This document shows positions 27,414 through 41,201 of a DNA stretch of 64,000 nt, piece after piece. The first letter of the stretch is position 1. The number at the start of each line of letters is the position of its first letter. The DNA comes from Azoarcus sp. (GTDB lineage: Bacteria; Pseudomonadota; Gammaproteobacteria; Burkholderiales; Rhodocyclaceae). Made by a program: the position numbers and the translations under genes. The DNA lies in NCBI GenBank assembly GCA_030656215.1, contig JAUSOD010000010.1, forward strand, positions 1 to 64,000, given 5' to 3'. The notes beneath the pieces are model-generated. The model searched no databases. It worked only from the letters and a program-made list of their open reading frames with translations, and was not told the DNA's origin.

Positions 27414-28132
27414 TTGGTCGCCGCCACCTCGAAGCCGAGGATGTACTCGATCGACCGCGTGGTGAAGCGCGCCTCGCCGTGGACCGCGCTGCGCTGTCCC
27501 GCCCAGATCCTGTTGAAGCCGGCCCGGGGCACGATGGTGGCGACGCCGTCGGCATCGCTCGTGACGCCGGGTGCCTCCTCATCGATCGCGAGCTTGATCC
27601 CGGCGGCCGGCTTGCCGTCGATCAGCACGCGCAGCTTCAGCGGCGCACCGGCACGCGGTGCGGCGACATCCACTGCAACCAGTTCGAAGGGCTGGCCCCA
27701 GGCGCGGGTCGCGGCCTCGCCCCAGCGGGCGATGGTCTTGTGGTACTTCATCGCGTGCACACCGCTGGTGGCGCCGGGCACCTCGTTCATCGGCCGGTTG
27801 ACGCTGCGTCCGCCGCCCGGCTTGCTCCAGATACCGTTGTCGAAGCTCATCAGCAGCACCGCGGCCTCGCCGCCGACCTGCAGGTGTACGCCGTCGGCCG
27901 CCTCGCGGCGCTCGACCGGCAGCGCACTGCCGTCGCCGCCGAGTGCGGTGACGGTGCCGACCTTGCTGGCGGGGTAGGACTCGGTCTTGCCTTCGTGGCC
28001 GCCGAACACGACGCGATACTGCCCGCCAGCGCCGCCACGCTCGAGCCAGGCGGTATGGGCGGCGGCGCTGCCGGCTGCGCCGATCAGGGCCGCGGCGATC
28101 ATACTGCGAGCGAAAAACGTGTGAAGGTTCAT
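27410..28132 (-). CDS. nikK: DUF4198 periplasmic protein (NikK-like)
   Basis: Signal peptide; AHTAWLERGGAGGQYRVVFGGHEGKTESYPASKV..., PLKLRVLIDGKPAAGIKLAID; first gene of the operon. Confidence 0.8.
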   Translation of the reverse strand: MNLHTFFARSMIAAALIGAAGSAAAHTAWLERGGAGGQYRVVFGGHEGKTESYPASKVGTVTALGGDGSALPVERREAADGVHLQVGGEAAVLLMSFDNGIWSKPGGGRSVNRPMNEVPGATSGVHAMKYHKTIARWGEAATRAWGQPFELVAVDVAAPRAGAPLKLRVLIDGKPAAGIKLAIDEEAPGVTSDADGVATIVPRAGFNRIWAGQRSAVHGEARFTTRSIEYILGFEVAATK

Positions 28133-28225
28133 TTGCGCATTGTCTCTGATCAGAAGCTGAATTGGGCACCGAGGCGCATCGCTTCGTTGACTGTTAGCGA
28201 CTTGATTGTGGCGGAATTGTAGGAA

Positions 28226-28245
28226 GTATTCAGAGATCTTCATAC
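28226..28245. promoter_or_regulatory. Possible NikR-type operator upstream of nikK
   Basis: GTATTCAGAGATCTTCATAC: GTAT/ATAC ends and a perfect TCATAC half-site, but spacing is shorter than the E. coli GTATGA-N16-TCATAC. Confidence 0.25.
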
Positions 28246-28404
28246 CAATATCGCTCAGCCTGCCGATCGCTGCCATCCGCTCCGGTCGCGGGGCATGACT
28301 TGCGTGCCGGCCGGAAGTGGACTTTCCGCTTTGAACGGGGAATCGAGCGCCTGGTTGGCGGTGAGGCGCCGGGACAGCGCTCCTGTGATCGACGATAATC
28401 GGGG

Positions 28405-30237
28405 ATGTCCGCACGCACCGCGCCCTCTCCCCCTCCCCTCGTTGCAGTGACAGGCGCCGATCCCGCTACCCGCCGCTTGTCCGCCCTGCGTGGACTGCTA
28501 CCCTTTCTGCGCCCCTACCGGGCGCGGCTGGCGCTGGCCTTCGTGCTGCTGTGCCTCGGTTCGGCCACCATCCTGGTGGTGCCGCTGGCGTTTCGCGACC
28601 TGATCGATTTCGGTTTCGGATTCGGCGAGCGTGCGCGGACGAATGAGGGTCTGCTCGGTGGCTTGAGCCTGGACGGGCACTTCATTGCCCTGTTTGCATT
28701 GGCGGCGTTCTGGGCCCTGGCCGTGGCGGCGCGTTACTACACCGTGTCGTGGGTGGGCGAGCGGGTGACCGCGGACTTGCGCAGCGCGGTGTACGCGCGC
28801 GTGGTCGGGCAGTCGCCGCAGTTTTTCGAGACCGTGCAGACCGGCGAGGTGCTGTCGCGCCTGACCGGCGACACCACGCTGATCCAGACCGTGGTGGGCA
28901 GTTCGATCTCGATGGGCTTGCGCAGCCTGTTCCAGTTCATCGGTGGCATGGTCATGCTGGCGGTCACCAGCTTTCAACTGTTTGCCCTGAACCTGGGCCT
29001 GATGGCCTTGCTCACGCTGCCCATCGTCGCGATCGGGCGCAAGGTGCGCAAGCTCTCGCGTGAATCGCAGGACCGCATTGCCGACGCCTCGGCGCTGGCC
29101 GGTGAAATCCTCAACGCCATGCCCACGGTGCAGGCCTACACCCAGGAGCGGCAGGAGGCGATGCGTTTTGCCGATCGCACCGAGACCAGCTTCGTCACCG
29201 CGCTGCGGCGCACCCGGGTGCGCGCGGCACTGACCGCGCTGATCATCACCGCGGTGATGGGCACGATCATCTTCGTCCTGTGGATAGGCGCGCACCAGGT
29301 GCATGCGGGTACGCTGACCGGTGGCCAGCTCGCCTCCTTCGTGCTGTATGCGGCGCTGGTGGCGGGCGGGGTCGGGACCATGGCGGAAGTGTGGGGCGAC
29401 GTGATGCGGGCGAGCGGCGCCACCGAGCGCCTGCTCGAACTGCTGCATGCCGAATCGGCGATCCGCGAGGCCGCCGCGCCGCAACCGCCAGTGCCCTCGG
29501 CGCAGGCTGCGGTGAGCTTCGACCACGTGAGCTTCTCCTACCCCGCACGGCCACAGACGCGGGCGCTGGACGACATCTGCCTGGACATCGCGGCGGGCGA
29601 GAGCGTGGCCCTGGTGGGGCCTTCGGGCGCGGGCAAGACCAGTCTGTTTCAGGTCCTGCTGCGCTATTACGAGGTGTCCGGCGGCTGCATCCGGATCAAC
29701 GGCCAGGACATCCGCGAACTGAGCCTGAACGACCTGCGCAAGGACATCGCCATCGTCTCGCAGGATCCAGTAATCTTCTCCGCCAATGCGCTGGAGAACA
29801 TCCGCTACGGTCGCATGGATGCGAGCGACGAGGAGGTGGTGCAGGCGGCGCGAGCGGCGGTGGCGGACGAGTTCATCGACCGACTGCCCGACGGCTACCA
29901 GACCTTTCTCGGCGAACGCGGCACCCGCTTGTCAGGTGGCCAGCGCCAGCGCATCGCGATTGCGCGGGCGATCCTCAAGGGCGCCCGCCTGCTGCTGCTC
30001 GACGAAGCCACCAGCGCGCTCGATGCCGAATCCGAAATCCTGGTGCAAAAGGGCTTGAGCGCGGCGATGCAGGGGCGCACCACGCTGATCATCGCCCACC
30101 GCCTGGCCACGGTGCAAAAGGCCGACCGCATCGTGGTGATGGATCATGGGCGCGTCGTCGAGACCGGCACCCCGGCTGACCTGCGTCAGCAGGGCGGACT
30201 TTACGCGCGGCTTGCGTCCTTGCAACTCGATCTTTGA
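28405..30237 (+). CDS. ABC transporter, fused permease/ATPase (MsbA-like exporter)
   Basis: N-terminal six-TM domain; Walker A GPSGAGKTS, LSGGQRQRIAIARAILKGARLLLLDEATSALDAESE, H-loop IIAHRLAT. Confidence 0.92.
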   Translation: MSARTAPSPPPLVAVTGADPATRRLSALRGLLPFLRPYRARLALAFVLLCLGSATILVVPLAFRDLIDFGFGFGERARTNEGLLGGLSLDGHFIALFALAAFWALAVAARYYTVSWVGERVTADLRSAVYARVVGQSPQFFETVQTGEVLSRLTGDTTLIQTVVGSSISMGLRSLFQFIGGMVMLAVTSFQLFALNLGLMALLTLPIVAIGRKVRKLSRESQDRIADASALAGEILNAMPTVQAYTQERQEAMRFADRTETSFVTALRRTRVRAALTALIITAVMGTIIFVLWIGAHQVHAGTLTGGQLASFVLYAALVAGGVGTMAEVWGDVMRASGATERLLELLHAESAIREAAAPQPPVPSAQAAVSFDHVSFSYPARPQTRALDDICLDIAAGESVALVGPSGAGKTSLFQVLLRYYEVSGGCIRINGQDIRELSLNDLRKDIAIVSQDPVIFSANALENIRYGRMDASDEEVVQAARAAVADEFIDRLPDGYQTFLGERGTRLSGGQRQRIAIARAILKGARLLLLDEATSALDAESEILVQKGLSAAMQGRTTLIIAHRLATVQKADRIVVMDHGRVVETGTPADLRQQGGLYARLASLQLDL

Positions 30238-30301
30238 CTTCGGGCGGCGCCGGTGGGCGCTACCCTTAATGTATGACCCACATGACTAACTGGAACTGAC
30301 C

Positions 30302-30694
30302 ATGAAACCCGTCATCAGAACTTTCTTCAGAACGCTGCGCCTCGTCCTCGGACCGGTGATGATGGCGCGCGAACGGCTGACCCGGCCGCAGGCCGTGGTA
30401 CGCCCGCCCGCGGTGCAGGCGAAGGTGGACAAGCAGTGCCGCGATCTGGTGCTGTACGAGTACAAGACCTGCCCGTTCTGCATCAAGGTCAGGCAGGAGA
30501 TGCACCGCCTGGCGCTGCCGATCGAGCGCCGCGACGCACAACAGGAAGGCAGCAACCGCGAGGCGCTGGTGCGCGGCGGCGGGCGGGCCAAGGTACCGTG
30601 TCTGAAGATCACCGATCGATCGGGGAAGAGCCAGTGGATGTACGAATCCGACGAAATCCTGGCCTTTCTGCGCGGGCGCTTCGCCACCGTGTGA
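30302..30694 (+). CDS. Glutaredoxin / GST-N-domain protein
   Basis: LVLYEYKTCPFCIKVRQEMHRLALPIERRDAQ, AKVPCLKI, WMYESDEILAFLRGRF. Confidence 0.88.
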   Translation: MKPVIRTFFRTLRLVLGPVMMARERLTRPQAVVRPPAVQAKVDKQCRDLVLYEYKTCPFCIKVRQEMHRLALPIERRDAQQEGSNREALVRGGGRAKVPCLKITDRSGKSQWMYESDEILAFLRGRFATV

Positions 30695-30700
30695 GGGTCG

Positions 30701-30958
30701 GTGCCCATGAGCGGACAACAGCCCAACAACCCCCTCCACGGCATTACCCTGGAGGCCATCCTGAACGAACTGGTCAGCCAGTACGGCTGGGACGAGCTCG
30801 GACGGCAGATCGAGATTCGCTGCTTCACCCACGATCCGAGCATCGCCTCCAGCCTGAAGTTCCTGCGCCGCACGCCGTGGGCGCGGGAGCGGGTCGAAAC
30901 GCTGTACGTGTACAGCGTGCGGCGCGACGGCGGGGCTCGAACCGCTCCTCCGCCCTGA
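30701..30958 (+). CDS. VF530 family DNA-binding protein (DUF2132)
   Basis: [61 protein letters not shown]. Confidence 0.88.
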   Translation: MPMSGQQPNNPLHGITLEAILNELVSQYGWDELGRQIEIRCFTHDPSIASSLKFLRRTPWARERVETLYVYSVRRDGGARTAPPP

Positions 30959-30974
30959 GCCCCGCGGCGCAAAG

Positions 30975-31010
30975 AAACAGGGGCGACAGCGCAAGCTGTC
31001 GCCCCTGTTT
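30975..31010. terminator. Bidirectional rho-independent terminator
   Basis: AAACAGGGGCGACAGC-GCAA-GCTGTCGCCCCTGTTT: 16-bp perfect stem with GNRA loop between convergent genes. Confidence 0.9.
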
Positions 31011-31042
31011 CAACGTCCCGGGCGGACGAAGGGAGAACCCGG

Positions 31043-31717
31043 TCAGAACTTGTAGCCGACCCCCACCATGAACACCCACGGATCGATTTCAACGTCCACC
31101 TTGACCTTGTTGACGCCACCGAGACGGGCACTTGCGGTGGTGTTGATATCGATGTACCAGATGGCAGCGTTGAGCATCAGCTTGTCGGTGATCATGATGT
31201 CCGTACCCACCTGCAGCGCGAGGCCCCAGGAGTCGCTCAGGCTCAGGCTGGAGAAGCCGTTTGCCTTCTGAGCGCTGGTGAGCTTTTCATCGAAGAAGGT
31301 CGTGTAGTTGATGCCCGCACCGACATAGGGCTGCCATTTCGAGCTCGGCTCCAGAGGAAAGTACTGGACCGACAGGGTGGGCGGCAGATGCTTGACGTCG
31401 GCGAGCTTGCCGTCGATGCCGGCACCGACGCCCTTGACCCCGACACGGTGGGTGAAGGGCGTGGCGGCCAGCAGCTCGATGCCGACGTGGTCGGTCAACA
31501 TGTAGCTCAGGGTAAGGCCGAGCTGGGTGTTGTCATTCACCGTGGCCTCGCTTCCTGCCACCTTGGTGCCATTGACCTTGATTTCGGAGCTGTCGGTCTG
31601 CGAGTTGACCATCGCGGCGCCGGCACGTACCACCACGTCCCCTGCCTTGTGGGCGAACGCAAGCGGGCTGACGAGGGCGAGGGCGATTGCGGATGCAAGT
31701 ACGGTAGATGCTTTCAT
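31043..31717 (-). CDS. ompW: OmpW family outer-membrane protein
   Basis: Signal peptide ...LVSPLAFAHKAGDVVVRAGAAMV; LGLTLSYMLTDHVGIELLAATPFTH; VQYFPLEPSSKWQPYVGAGINYTTFF; C-terminal VGVGYKF. Confidence 0.93.
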   Translation of the reverse strand: MKASTVLASAIALALVSPLAFAHKAGDVVVRAGAAMVNSQTDSSEIKVNGTKVAGSEATVNDNTQLGLTLSYMLTDHVGIELLAATPFTHRVGVKGVGAGIDGKLADVKHLPPTLSVQYFPLEPSSKWQPYVGAGINYTTFFDEKLTSAQKANGFSSLSLSDSWGLALQVGTDIMITDKLMLNAAIWYIDINTTASARLGGVNKVKVDVEIDPWVFMVGVGYKF

Positions 31718-31784
31718 TGCGGTTCCCTGGGCGTGTTATATGAAAAAGTGCGCGCCCATCGTATGTCATATCGAATGGCCAAAC

Positions 31785-31798
31785 TTGACCGAGATCAA
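31785..31798. promoter_or_regulatory. FNR/ANR box (imperfect) upstream of ompW
   Basis: TTGACCGAGATCAA against TTGAT-N4-ATCAA. Confidence 0.6.
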
Positions 31799-31817
31799 GG
31801 ACCTGCAACAGCAAGAC

Positions 31818-31831
31818 TTGATCAGGATCAA
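31818..31831. promoter_or_regulatory. FNR/ANR box (perfect consensus) upstream of ompW
   Basis: TTGATCAGGATCAA is an exact TTGAT-N4-ATCAA; centre 33 bp from the first box. Confidence 0.75.
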
Positions 31832-31904
31832 AGATGGATCAATATCACCGAAGTGGTAACCGTCCGGCCGTAGGTGTTCCAGCTGTCCCCGTCGGCCCGA
31901 CGCT

Positions 31905-33614
31905 TCAGGCCGCCTGCTCCTGCGCCAGCGGGACCTGTGCCGCAACCGTGGGCAGCCGGTTCACCCCACTGACGATGGCCCGGATCGAAGCGGTGACGAT
32001 GTTGCCGTCGATCCCGACGCCATACACGTCGCCGCTGCTGCCATCGGCCGGGGTGAGCTCGAGGAAGGCGCAGGCGCGGGCGTTGCCGCCGTCCTCGCTG
32101 GGTGCGATCGAGCGCTCCTCGAAGCTGCGCACCTGCACGTCGATCCCGACCGTGCGCAAGGCATGCACCGCGGCGTCGATCGGGCCGTTGCCCTCACCGA
32201 CGAGCAGGTGGCGGGTGCCGTCGAGTTCGACCACGAGGCGGATGCCCTGCGCGGCGCCGTGCTCGAACAGGTGGTGCTCGCAGTAGCGCACCGGTTCGAC
32301 GGTGTTGAGATAGGTGCGGCCGAACAGCGTCCAGATCGCGGCCGCACTCATCTCGCCGCCGGTGGCGTCGGTGACTTGCTGCACCTCGCGCGAGAACTCC
32401 ACCTGCAAGCGGCGCGGCATCACCACGCCGTACTCGGTCTCGAGCAGGTAGGCGATGCCGCCCTTGCCCGACTGACTGTTAACCCGGATCACCGAATCGT
32501 AGCTGCGGCCGACGTCGGCGGGGTCGATCGGGAGGTAGGGTACGTTCCACGGGGCGCCTGCCTCTTGAGCGGCGAATCCCTTCTTGATGGCGTCCTGGTG
32601 GGAACCGGAGAAGGCCGTGAACACGAGATCCCCCACATACGGGTGGCGTGGGTGGATAGGGAGCTGGTTGCAGTACTCGACGGTACGTGCGACCGCGTTG
32701 ATGTCGGAGAAGTCGAGCCCCGGATGCACGCCCTGGGTGTAGAGGTTGAGCGCGAGGGTGACGATGTCGACGTTGCCGGTGCGTTCGCCGTTGCCGAACA
32801 AACAGCCCTCGACCCGGTCCGCGCCGGCCATGATGCCGAGCTCTGCTGCGGCGACGCCGGTGCCGCGGTCGTTGTGCGGATGCAGGCTGAGGATGACGCT
32901 GTCGCGGCGGGCGACATGGCGGTGCATCCACTCGATCTGGTCGGCATAGATGTTGGGGGTGGCGACTTCCACCGTGGCCGGGAGATTGAGGATGACCTTG
33001 TTGGTTGGGGTCGCGCCCCATTCGGCGGTGACCGCGTCGCACACCTCGACCGCGAACTCGACTTCGGTGGCGGAGAAGGTTTCCGGACTGTACTGGAGCA
33101 CGAACTCTGTTTCCGGCTGTTCGGCGGCGAGCTGTTTGATCAGGCGCACCGCCGACACCGCGAGTGCGACCACCTCCGGCTTGCTCATGCCGAACACGAC
33201 TTCGCGAAAGGTCGGCGAGGTGGCGTTATAGACGTGGATGATGGCCCGGCGCGCACCGCGCACCGATTCCATGGTGCGGCGGATGAGGTCCGGACGCGCC
33301 TGGGTGAGCACCTCGATGGTGACGTCCTGCGGCACGTGGCCGCCCTCGACGAGCTGGCGCACGAAGTCGAAGTCGGTCTGCGACGCCGACGGGAAGCCGA
33401 CCTCGATCTCCTTGAAGCCGATCTCGCACACGGTGCGGAACATGCGCATCTTGCGCTCGACGTTCATCGGCTCGAACAGCGCCTGGTTGCCGTCGCGCAG
33501 GTCGGTGCTCATCCAGATCGGCGCTTTGTCGATGACCCGGTTCGGCCACTGACGGTCGGCGAGGCGGATCGGGGCGAAGGGTCGGTACTTGGCGGCGGGG
33601 TTGGGCGACATCAT
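31905..33614 (-). CDS. leuA: 2-isopropylmalate synthase (long LeuA type 2)
   Basis: [89 protein letters not shown]-terminal regulatory domain. Confidence 0.96.
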   Translation of the reverse strand: MMSPNPAAKYRPFAPIRLADRQWPNRVIDKAPIWMSTDLRDGNQALFEPMNVERKMRMFRTVCEIGFKEIEVGFPSASQTDFDFVRQLVEGGHVPQDVTIEVLTQARPDLIRRTMESVRGARRAIIHVYNATSPTFREVVFGMSKPEVVALAVSAVRLIKQLAAEQPETEFVLQYSPETFSATEVEFAVEVCDAVTAEWGATPTNKVILNLPATVEVATPNIYADQIEWMHRHVARRDSVILSLHPHNDRGTGVAAAELGIMAGADRVEGCLFGNGERTGNVDIVTLALNLYTQGVHPGLDFSDINAVARTVEYCNQLPIHPRHPYVGDLVFTAFSGSHQDAIKKGFAAQEAGAPWNVPYLPIDPADVGRSYDSVIRVNSQSGKGGIAYLLETEYGVVMPRRLQVEFSREVQQVTDATGGEMSAAAIWTLFGRTYLNTVEPVRYCEHHLFEHGAAQGIRLVVELDGTRHLLVGEGNGPIDAAVHALRTVGIDVQVRSFEERSIAPSEDGGNARACAFLELTPADGSSGDVYGVGIDGNIVTASIRAIVSGVNRLPTVAAQVPLAQEQAA

Positions 33615-33786
33615 GGTGTTGTCCTCGGTGCGGAGCGTGATCGGTGTATGGCTTGAATCTTACCGAGGGCGGTGGCGCAGACGATTGCAAGTTTGGGGTC
33701 CGATGGGGCTGATTCTGGCAGGAACGTGCATCACAGGTATGATTCGTGCAATATTTAGCCAGTCCATACTGCCGAGGCCACAGACC

Positions 33787-34266
33787 ATGCAGCTCGACCG
33801 CTACGATCGCGAGATTCTCGACGCCCTGCAACAGGACGGCCGCATCAGCAACCAGGAGCTGGCCGACCGCATCAGCCTGTCACCATCGTCGTGTTTGCGC
33901 CGGGTACGCACGCTGGAGGAGTCCGGCCTGATCACCGGCTACCGGGCGATGCTCAATGCAAAGAAGCTCGGCCTGTCGCTGATGGCGTTGATCCACATCT
34001 CGATGGACCGCCACACGCCCGAGCGCTTCAGTCATTTCGAGGCCGAGGTCGGAGCCATCCCCGAGGTGCTCGAATGCTTGCTGATTACCGGTCAGGATGC
34101 CGACTACCAGCTCAAGGTGGTGGTCGCCGACATGGACGCCTATCAGGAGTTGCTGCTCAACCGGGTCACCCGGATCGCAGGGGTGACCGGGGTGCGCTCG
34201 AGCTTCGTGCTGCGCCGGGTGATCGACAAGAGCGCGCTGCCCTTGGGTCTGGCGGCGAAGGCCTGA
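33787..34266 (+). CDS. Lrp/AsnC family transcriptional regulator
   Basis: MQLDRYDREILDALQQDGRISNQELADRISLSPSSCLRRVRTLEESGLITGYRA; RAM domain. Confidence 0.95.
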   Translation: MQLDRYDREILDALQQDGRISNQELADRISLSPSSCLRRVRTLEESGLITGYRAMLNAKKLGLSLMALIHISMDRHTPERFSHFEAEVGAIPEVLECLLITGQDADYQLKVVVADMDAYQELLLNRVTRIAGVTGVRSSFVLRRVIDKSALPLGLAAKA

Positions 34267-34276
34267 GGCGGTGGGT

Positions 34277-34298
34277 CGATGTGCTGCAATGCACATCG
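34277..34298. other. Small perfect hairpin downstream of the Lrp-family gene
   Basis: CGATGTGC-TGCAAT-GCACATCG, 8-bp stem; no strong U-tract. Confidence 0.4.
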
Positions 34299-34404
34299 GG
34301 GTTTCGGTATGACAGAGTAAAATCGTGCTCAGAACCGACTTTTTTCGGCGTTCGGCCAGTTGCCTGGGGTCATCCTTGTGGTCGGTCGCGCAAGGACCCG
34401 CGTC

Positions 34405-36545
34405 ATGTTGAAGAATCCCGTCATGGTTGCCATCGGGCTGATCCTGTTGATCGCGATGGGACTTGCCGCGTCACTATTGCATCGCAGCGATCCGGTGACG
34501 CTTGCGCCGGAGCCGGCCGCAACCGGTGCCGAGCGTGTGTTGCGATTCGGTCACAACATTCCGGTCGATAGTGCCCTGCATCAGGCGGCCATCCGGTTTG
34601 CGGAAAGTGTCGCGCAGCGCAGCGCCGGTCGGGTCCGGGTGGAGGTTTTTCCCGCCCAGGAGCTCGGTACCGACGATCAGATGCTGGAGATGGCTCGCCG
34701 CGGTGAACTCGACATCCTGCTGATTCCCACGGCCAAGATCAGCGCGTCGGTGCCGGCAATGCAGTACGCCGATCTGCCGTTCTATTTCCCCTCGCGCAAT
34801 GATCTCTACGACATGCTCGATGGCGAGCCGGGCCGGATGCTGCTCGGCAAGCTGCGTGAAATCGATCTGGTTGGCGTCACCTTCTGGGAAAACGGATTCA
34901 AGCACTTCACCGCGAACCGCCCGCTGCATCGACCCGAGGACTTCGAGGGCCTGGACATGCGGACCATGAAGAGCCGGCTGCTGATGGAGCAGTTTCGTGC
35001 CCTTGGCGCCCATTCCATCCCGATCGACTTTCACGCCACGCGCCAGGCCTTGGCCGACAAGGTGGTGAGCGGGCAGGAGAATCCGCTCGTCGCCATCGTC
35101 AGCATGGGGCTTCATGAAGTGCAGTCTCACTTGACGTTGAGCAGCCACGGCTACCTCGGCTACGTGTTCATGATCAGCGCGAAGGTGTTCGACGAACTGC
35201 CGCCAGACGTACAGGATCTGCTGCTTGGCACGGCACGCGAGCTGACCCCGTGGGAGCGCGAGGAAACCCATCGGCGTGAGGAGGCCTTGCTCGAGACCAT
35301 ACGCCAGGCGGGGGTTAGCATCCATGAGCTGACCGACGCCGAGCGTGAGCAATTCGTGGCCCACACGGAACACATCCCCGCCCTTTTCGAAGACGCGATC
35401 GGTGCCGACGTGATGGCGCGTACCGAGGAGTTGCTCGATCACAAGTACGGCGCCGGCGAGCACCTCGTCATCGGCCTGGACGCCGATCTGTCGCAAGATT
35501 GTCGTAGGGCCGGGCTGGGATTCAAACGCGGCGCAGCGCTGGCGATCGAGGAGATCAACGCAGCGGGCGGTGTGCTGGGCAAGCCCCTGCAACTGATCGC
35601 CCGCGATCACAAGGGGATGCCCAGCGTCGGGGTGAGCAACATGAAGCACTTTGCCGCACGGCCCGATGTGGTGGCGGTGCTGGGCGGGGTGCAGGCCAAT
35701 GTCGTGGTGGCGCAGGCCGATGTCGTCCGCGAGCTCGGCCTGCCCTTTCTAGTCGCGTGGTCGGCGGCAGCCGAAGTGATGGCCGACGGGCCCAATCATG
35801 ATCCGGTGTTCCGGGTATCGGCAAATGATGTGCTGGCAGTGCCGTTCCTGATCGAATATGTCGTGGGTCAGGGGCAACGGCCGGCAATACTGTTCGAGAA
35901 CTCGGTCTGGGGACGCGGCAATCTGGAAGCAATGCGGGTGCAGCTTCAGCGCGCGGGACTGGACTTCGTGGCGATGGAAAGCTTCAGTCGGAGCGAAGTG
36001 AACTTTGGCCTGCAGCTGGCCCGCATCGAGCGATCGAGTGCCGACACGCTGGTGCTGGTTTCGAGTCCCATGGAAGGTGGCCTGATCGTTCGCGCACTTG
36101 CCGAGCGTAGCGCTGCCCCGCGTCTGGTGTCGCACTGGGGAAACAGCTGTGGCGATTTCTGGGGTGACAATCGCGAGGCGTTGGCGAAGCTGGATCTGAG
36201 CTTCTTCCAGACCTTCTCCTTCATCGACAATTCGCGTCCGGTCAGCCGTGCGCTGGCCGAGCGCTACCGGATTCGCCACGGGCTGGACAGTGTGCGCGCA
36301 ATTGCCGCGCCGCAGGCAGTGGCGCAGGCTTACGACCTGGTGCATCTGCTTGCGCTCGGAATTACCAGGGCGGGCAGTACCGAGCGCGGGGCGGTGCGCA
36401 AGGCGCTGGAGCACTTGCCGCCCTTCGACGGCGCAGTCAGGCGGTACGCCCCGGCCTTCACCCCCGAGAGACACGACGCGCTGGACCTGAATGACTATCG
36501 TATGGCGCGCTACGCAGAAGACGGCGCAATCGTCGGGGTGAAGCC

Positions 36546-36549
<4 letters not shown>
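34405..36549 (+). CDS. Membrane-anchored fusion of TRAP-type DctP and Peripla_BP_6 (LivJ-like) solute-binding domains
   Basis: One N-terminal TM; DctP-type LRFGHNIPVDSALHQAAIRFAESVAQRSAGRVRVEVFPAQELGTDDQMLEM, TMKSRLLMEQFRALGAHSIPIDF; then LivJ-like GFKRGAALAIEEINAAGGVLGKPLQLIARDHKGMPSVGV. Confidence 0.85.
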
Positions 36550-39930
<3,381 letters not shown>

Positions 39931-39944
<14 letters not shown>

Positions 39945-41016
39945 AGACACACAAAGCATCCTGGTTGTGGACGACACGCCGGATAATATCGAGGCCTTGC
40001 GTCAACTGCTGCGCGACGAGTACGTTGTGCATGCTGCCATTTCAGGCGAAAAGGGGCTTGCGATCGCGCTTGTTTCGCCTCAGCCGGACATCATCCTGCT
40101 CGACATCATGATGGCCGGGATGGATGGCTACGAAGTCTGCCGCAGGCTCAAGAGCAACCCCGCTACCGAGCACATCCCGGTAGTTTTCATCAGCGCGCTT
40201 GCGCAGACCGGCGACGAAGCCACCGGGCTGGAACTGGGCGCGGTGGATTACATCCGCAAGCCTTTTGAGCCGGTGGTGGTGAAGGCGAGGGTCCGCAACC
40301 ATCTGGCGCTCAAGCGCTATGAAAGAGGACTCGAGGCGCTGGTGGCGGCGCGTACGGCCGAACTGGTACTGACTCAGCAGGTCACCATTGAAGCGCTCGC
40401 AACGCTGGCCGAGTACCGCGATTCGGAGACCGGTGGCCATATCAAGCGTACTCAGAGCTACGTGCGGGCACTGGCAAGCCATCTGAGCGCACATGGCCCC
40501 TACCAGCATCTGCTGGACGCTGCCACCGTCGATCTGCTTTACCGCTGTGCCCCGCTGCACGACATCGGTAAGGTGGCGGTGCGCGATGTGGTCCTGCTCA
40601 AGCCGGGCAAGCTGACGCCGGAAGAGTTCGATGAAATGAAGCAGCATGTGGTTTATGGCAGCAAGGCGCTGGCAGTGGCCGAAGGCAGTCTGGGTAACAG
40701 CTCCTTTCTTGCGGTGGCGCGCGAGATCATCCTCGGACATCACGAAAAATGGGACGGTAGCGGTTATCCCTATGGACTCAAGGGCAGTGAAATTCCCTTT
40801 CCGGGCCGCCTGATGGCGATTGCAGACGTCTACGATGCGCTGATCAGTCGCCGGGTGTACAAGCCCGCTTTTTCGCATGGCCGCGCAATGGAGATCATTG
40901 TTGAAGGGCGCGGCGCGCATTTCGATCCTGCAATCGTCGACGCCTTCCTCTGTGTTGCCGATGAGTTCCAGCGCATTGCGCATGCGTACGCTGACGAAGG
41001 TCTGCAAGCGGGATGA
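39931..41016 (+). CDS. Response regulator with HD-GYP output domain
   Basis: REC SILVVDDTPDNIEALRQLL...DIILLDIMMAGMDGYEVC; HD-GYP APLHDIGKVAVRD, ILGHHEKWDGSGYPYGLKGSEIP. Confidence 0.94.
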
Positions 41017-41201
41017 TCAAGTCGAGGCCGTGCGCGGCGAGGCTGCGGATGACGTGGCAGGGGAGCGGAGCGTTGGCAAGTGGATAAACCCATGTTTAAG
41101 AATGACTATTTCGTGAAACATCGGCTGCTTGTGCTAGGCATTTGCGGCACAAAGGCGTAGAATCCTGCCCCTTCCCCCAAGGTAAGTGCGCGGAGCGCCA
41201 G

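Noticed and set aside
41078-41090. DnaA box (AGTGGATAA)
   Set aside because: One mismatch to the consensus, single copy, so not evidence for oriC in the window.
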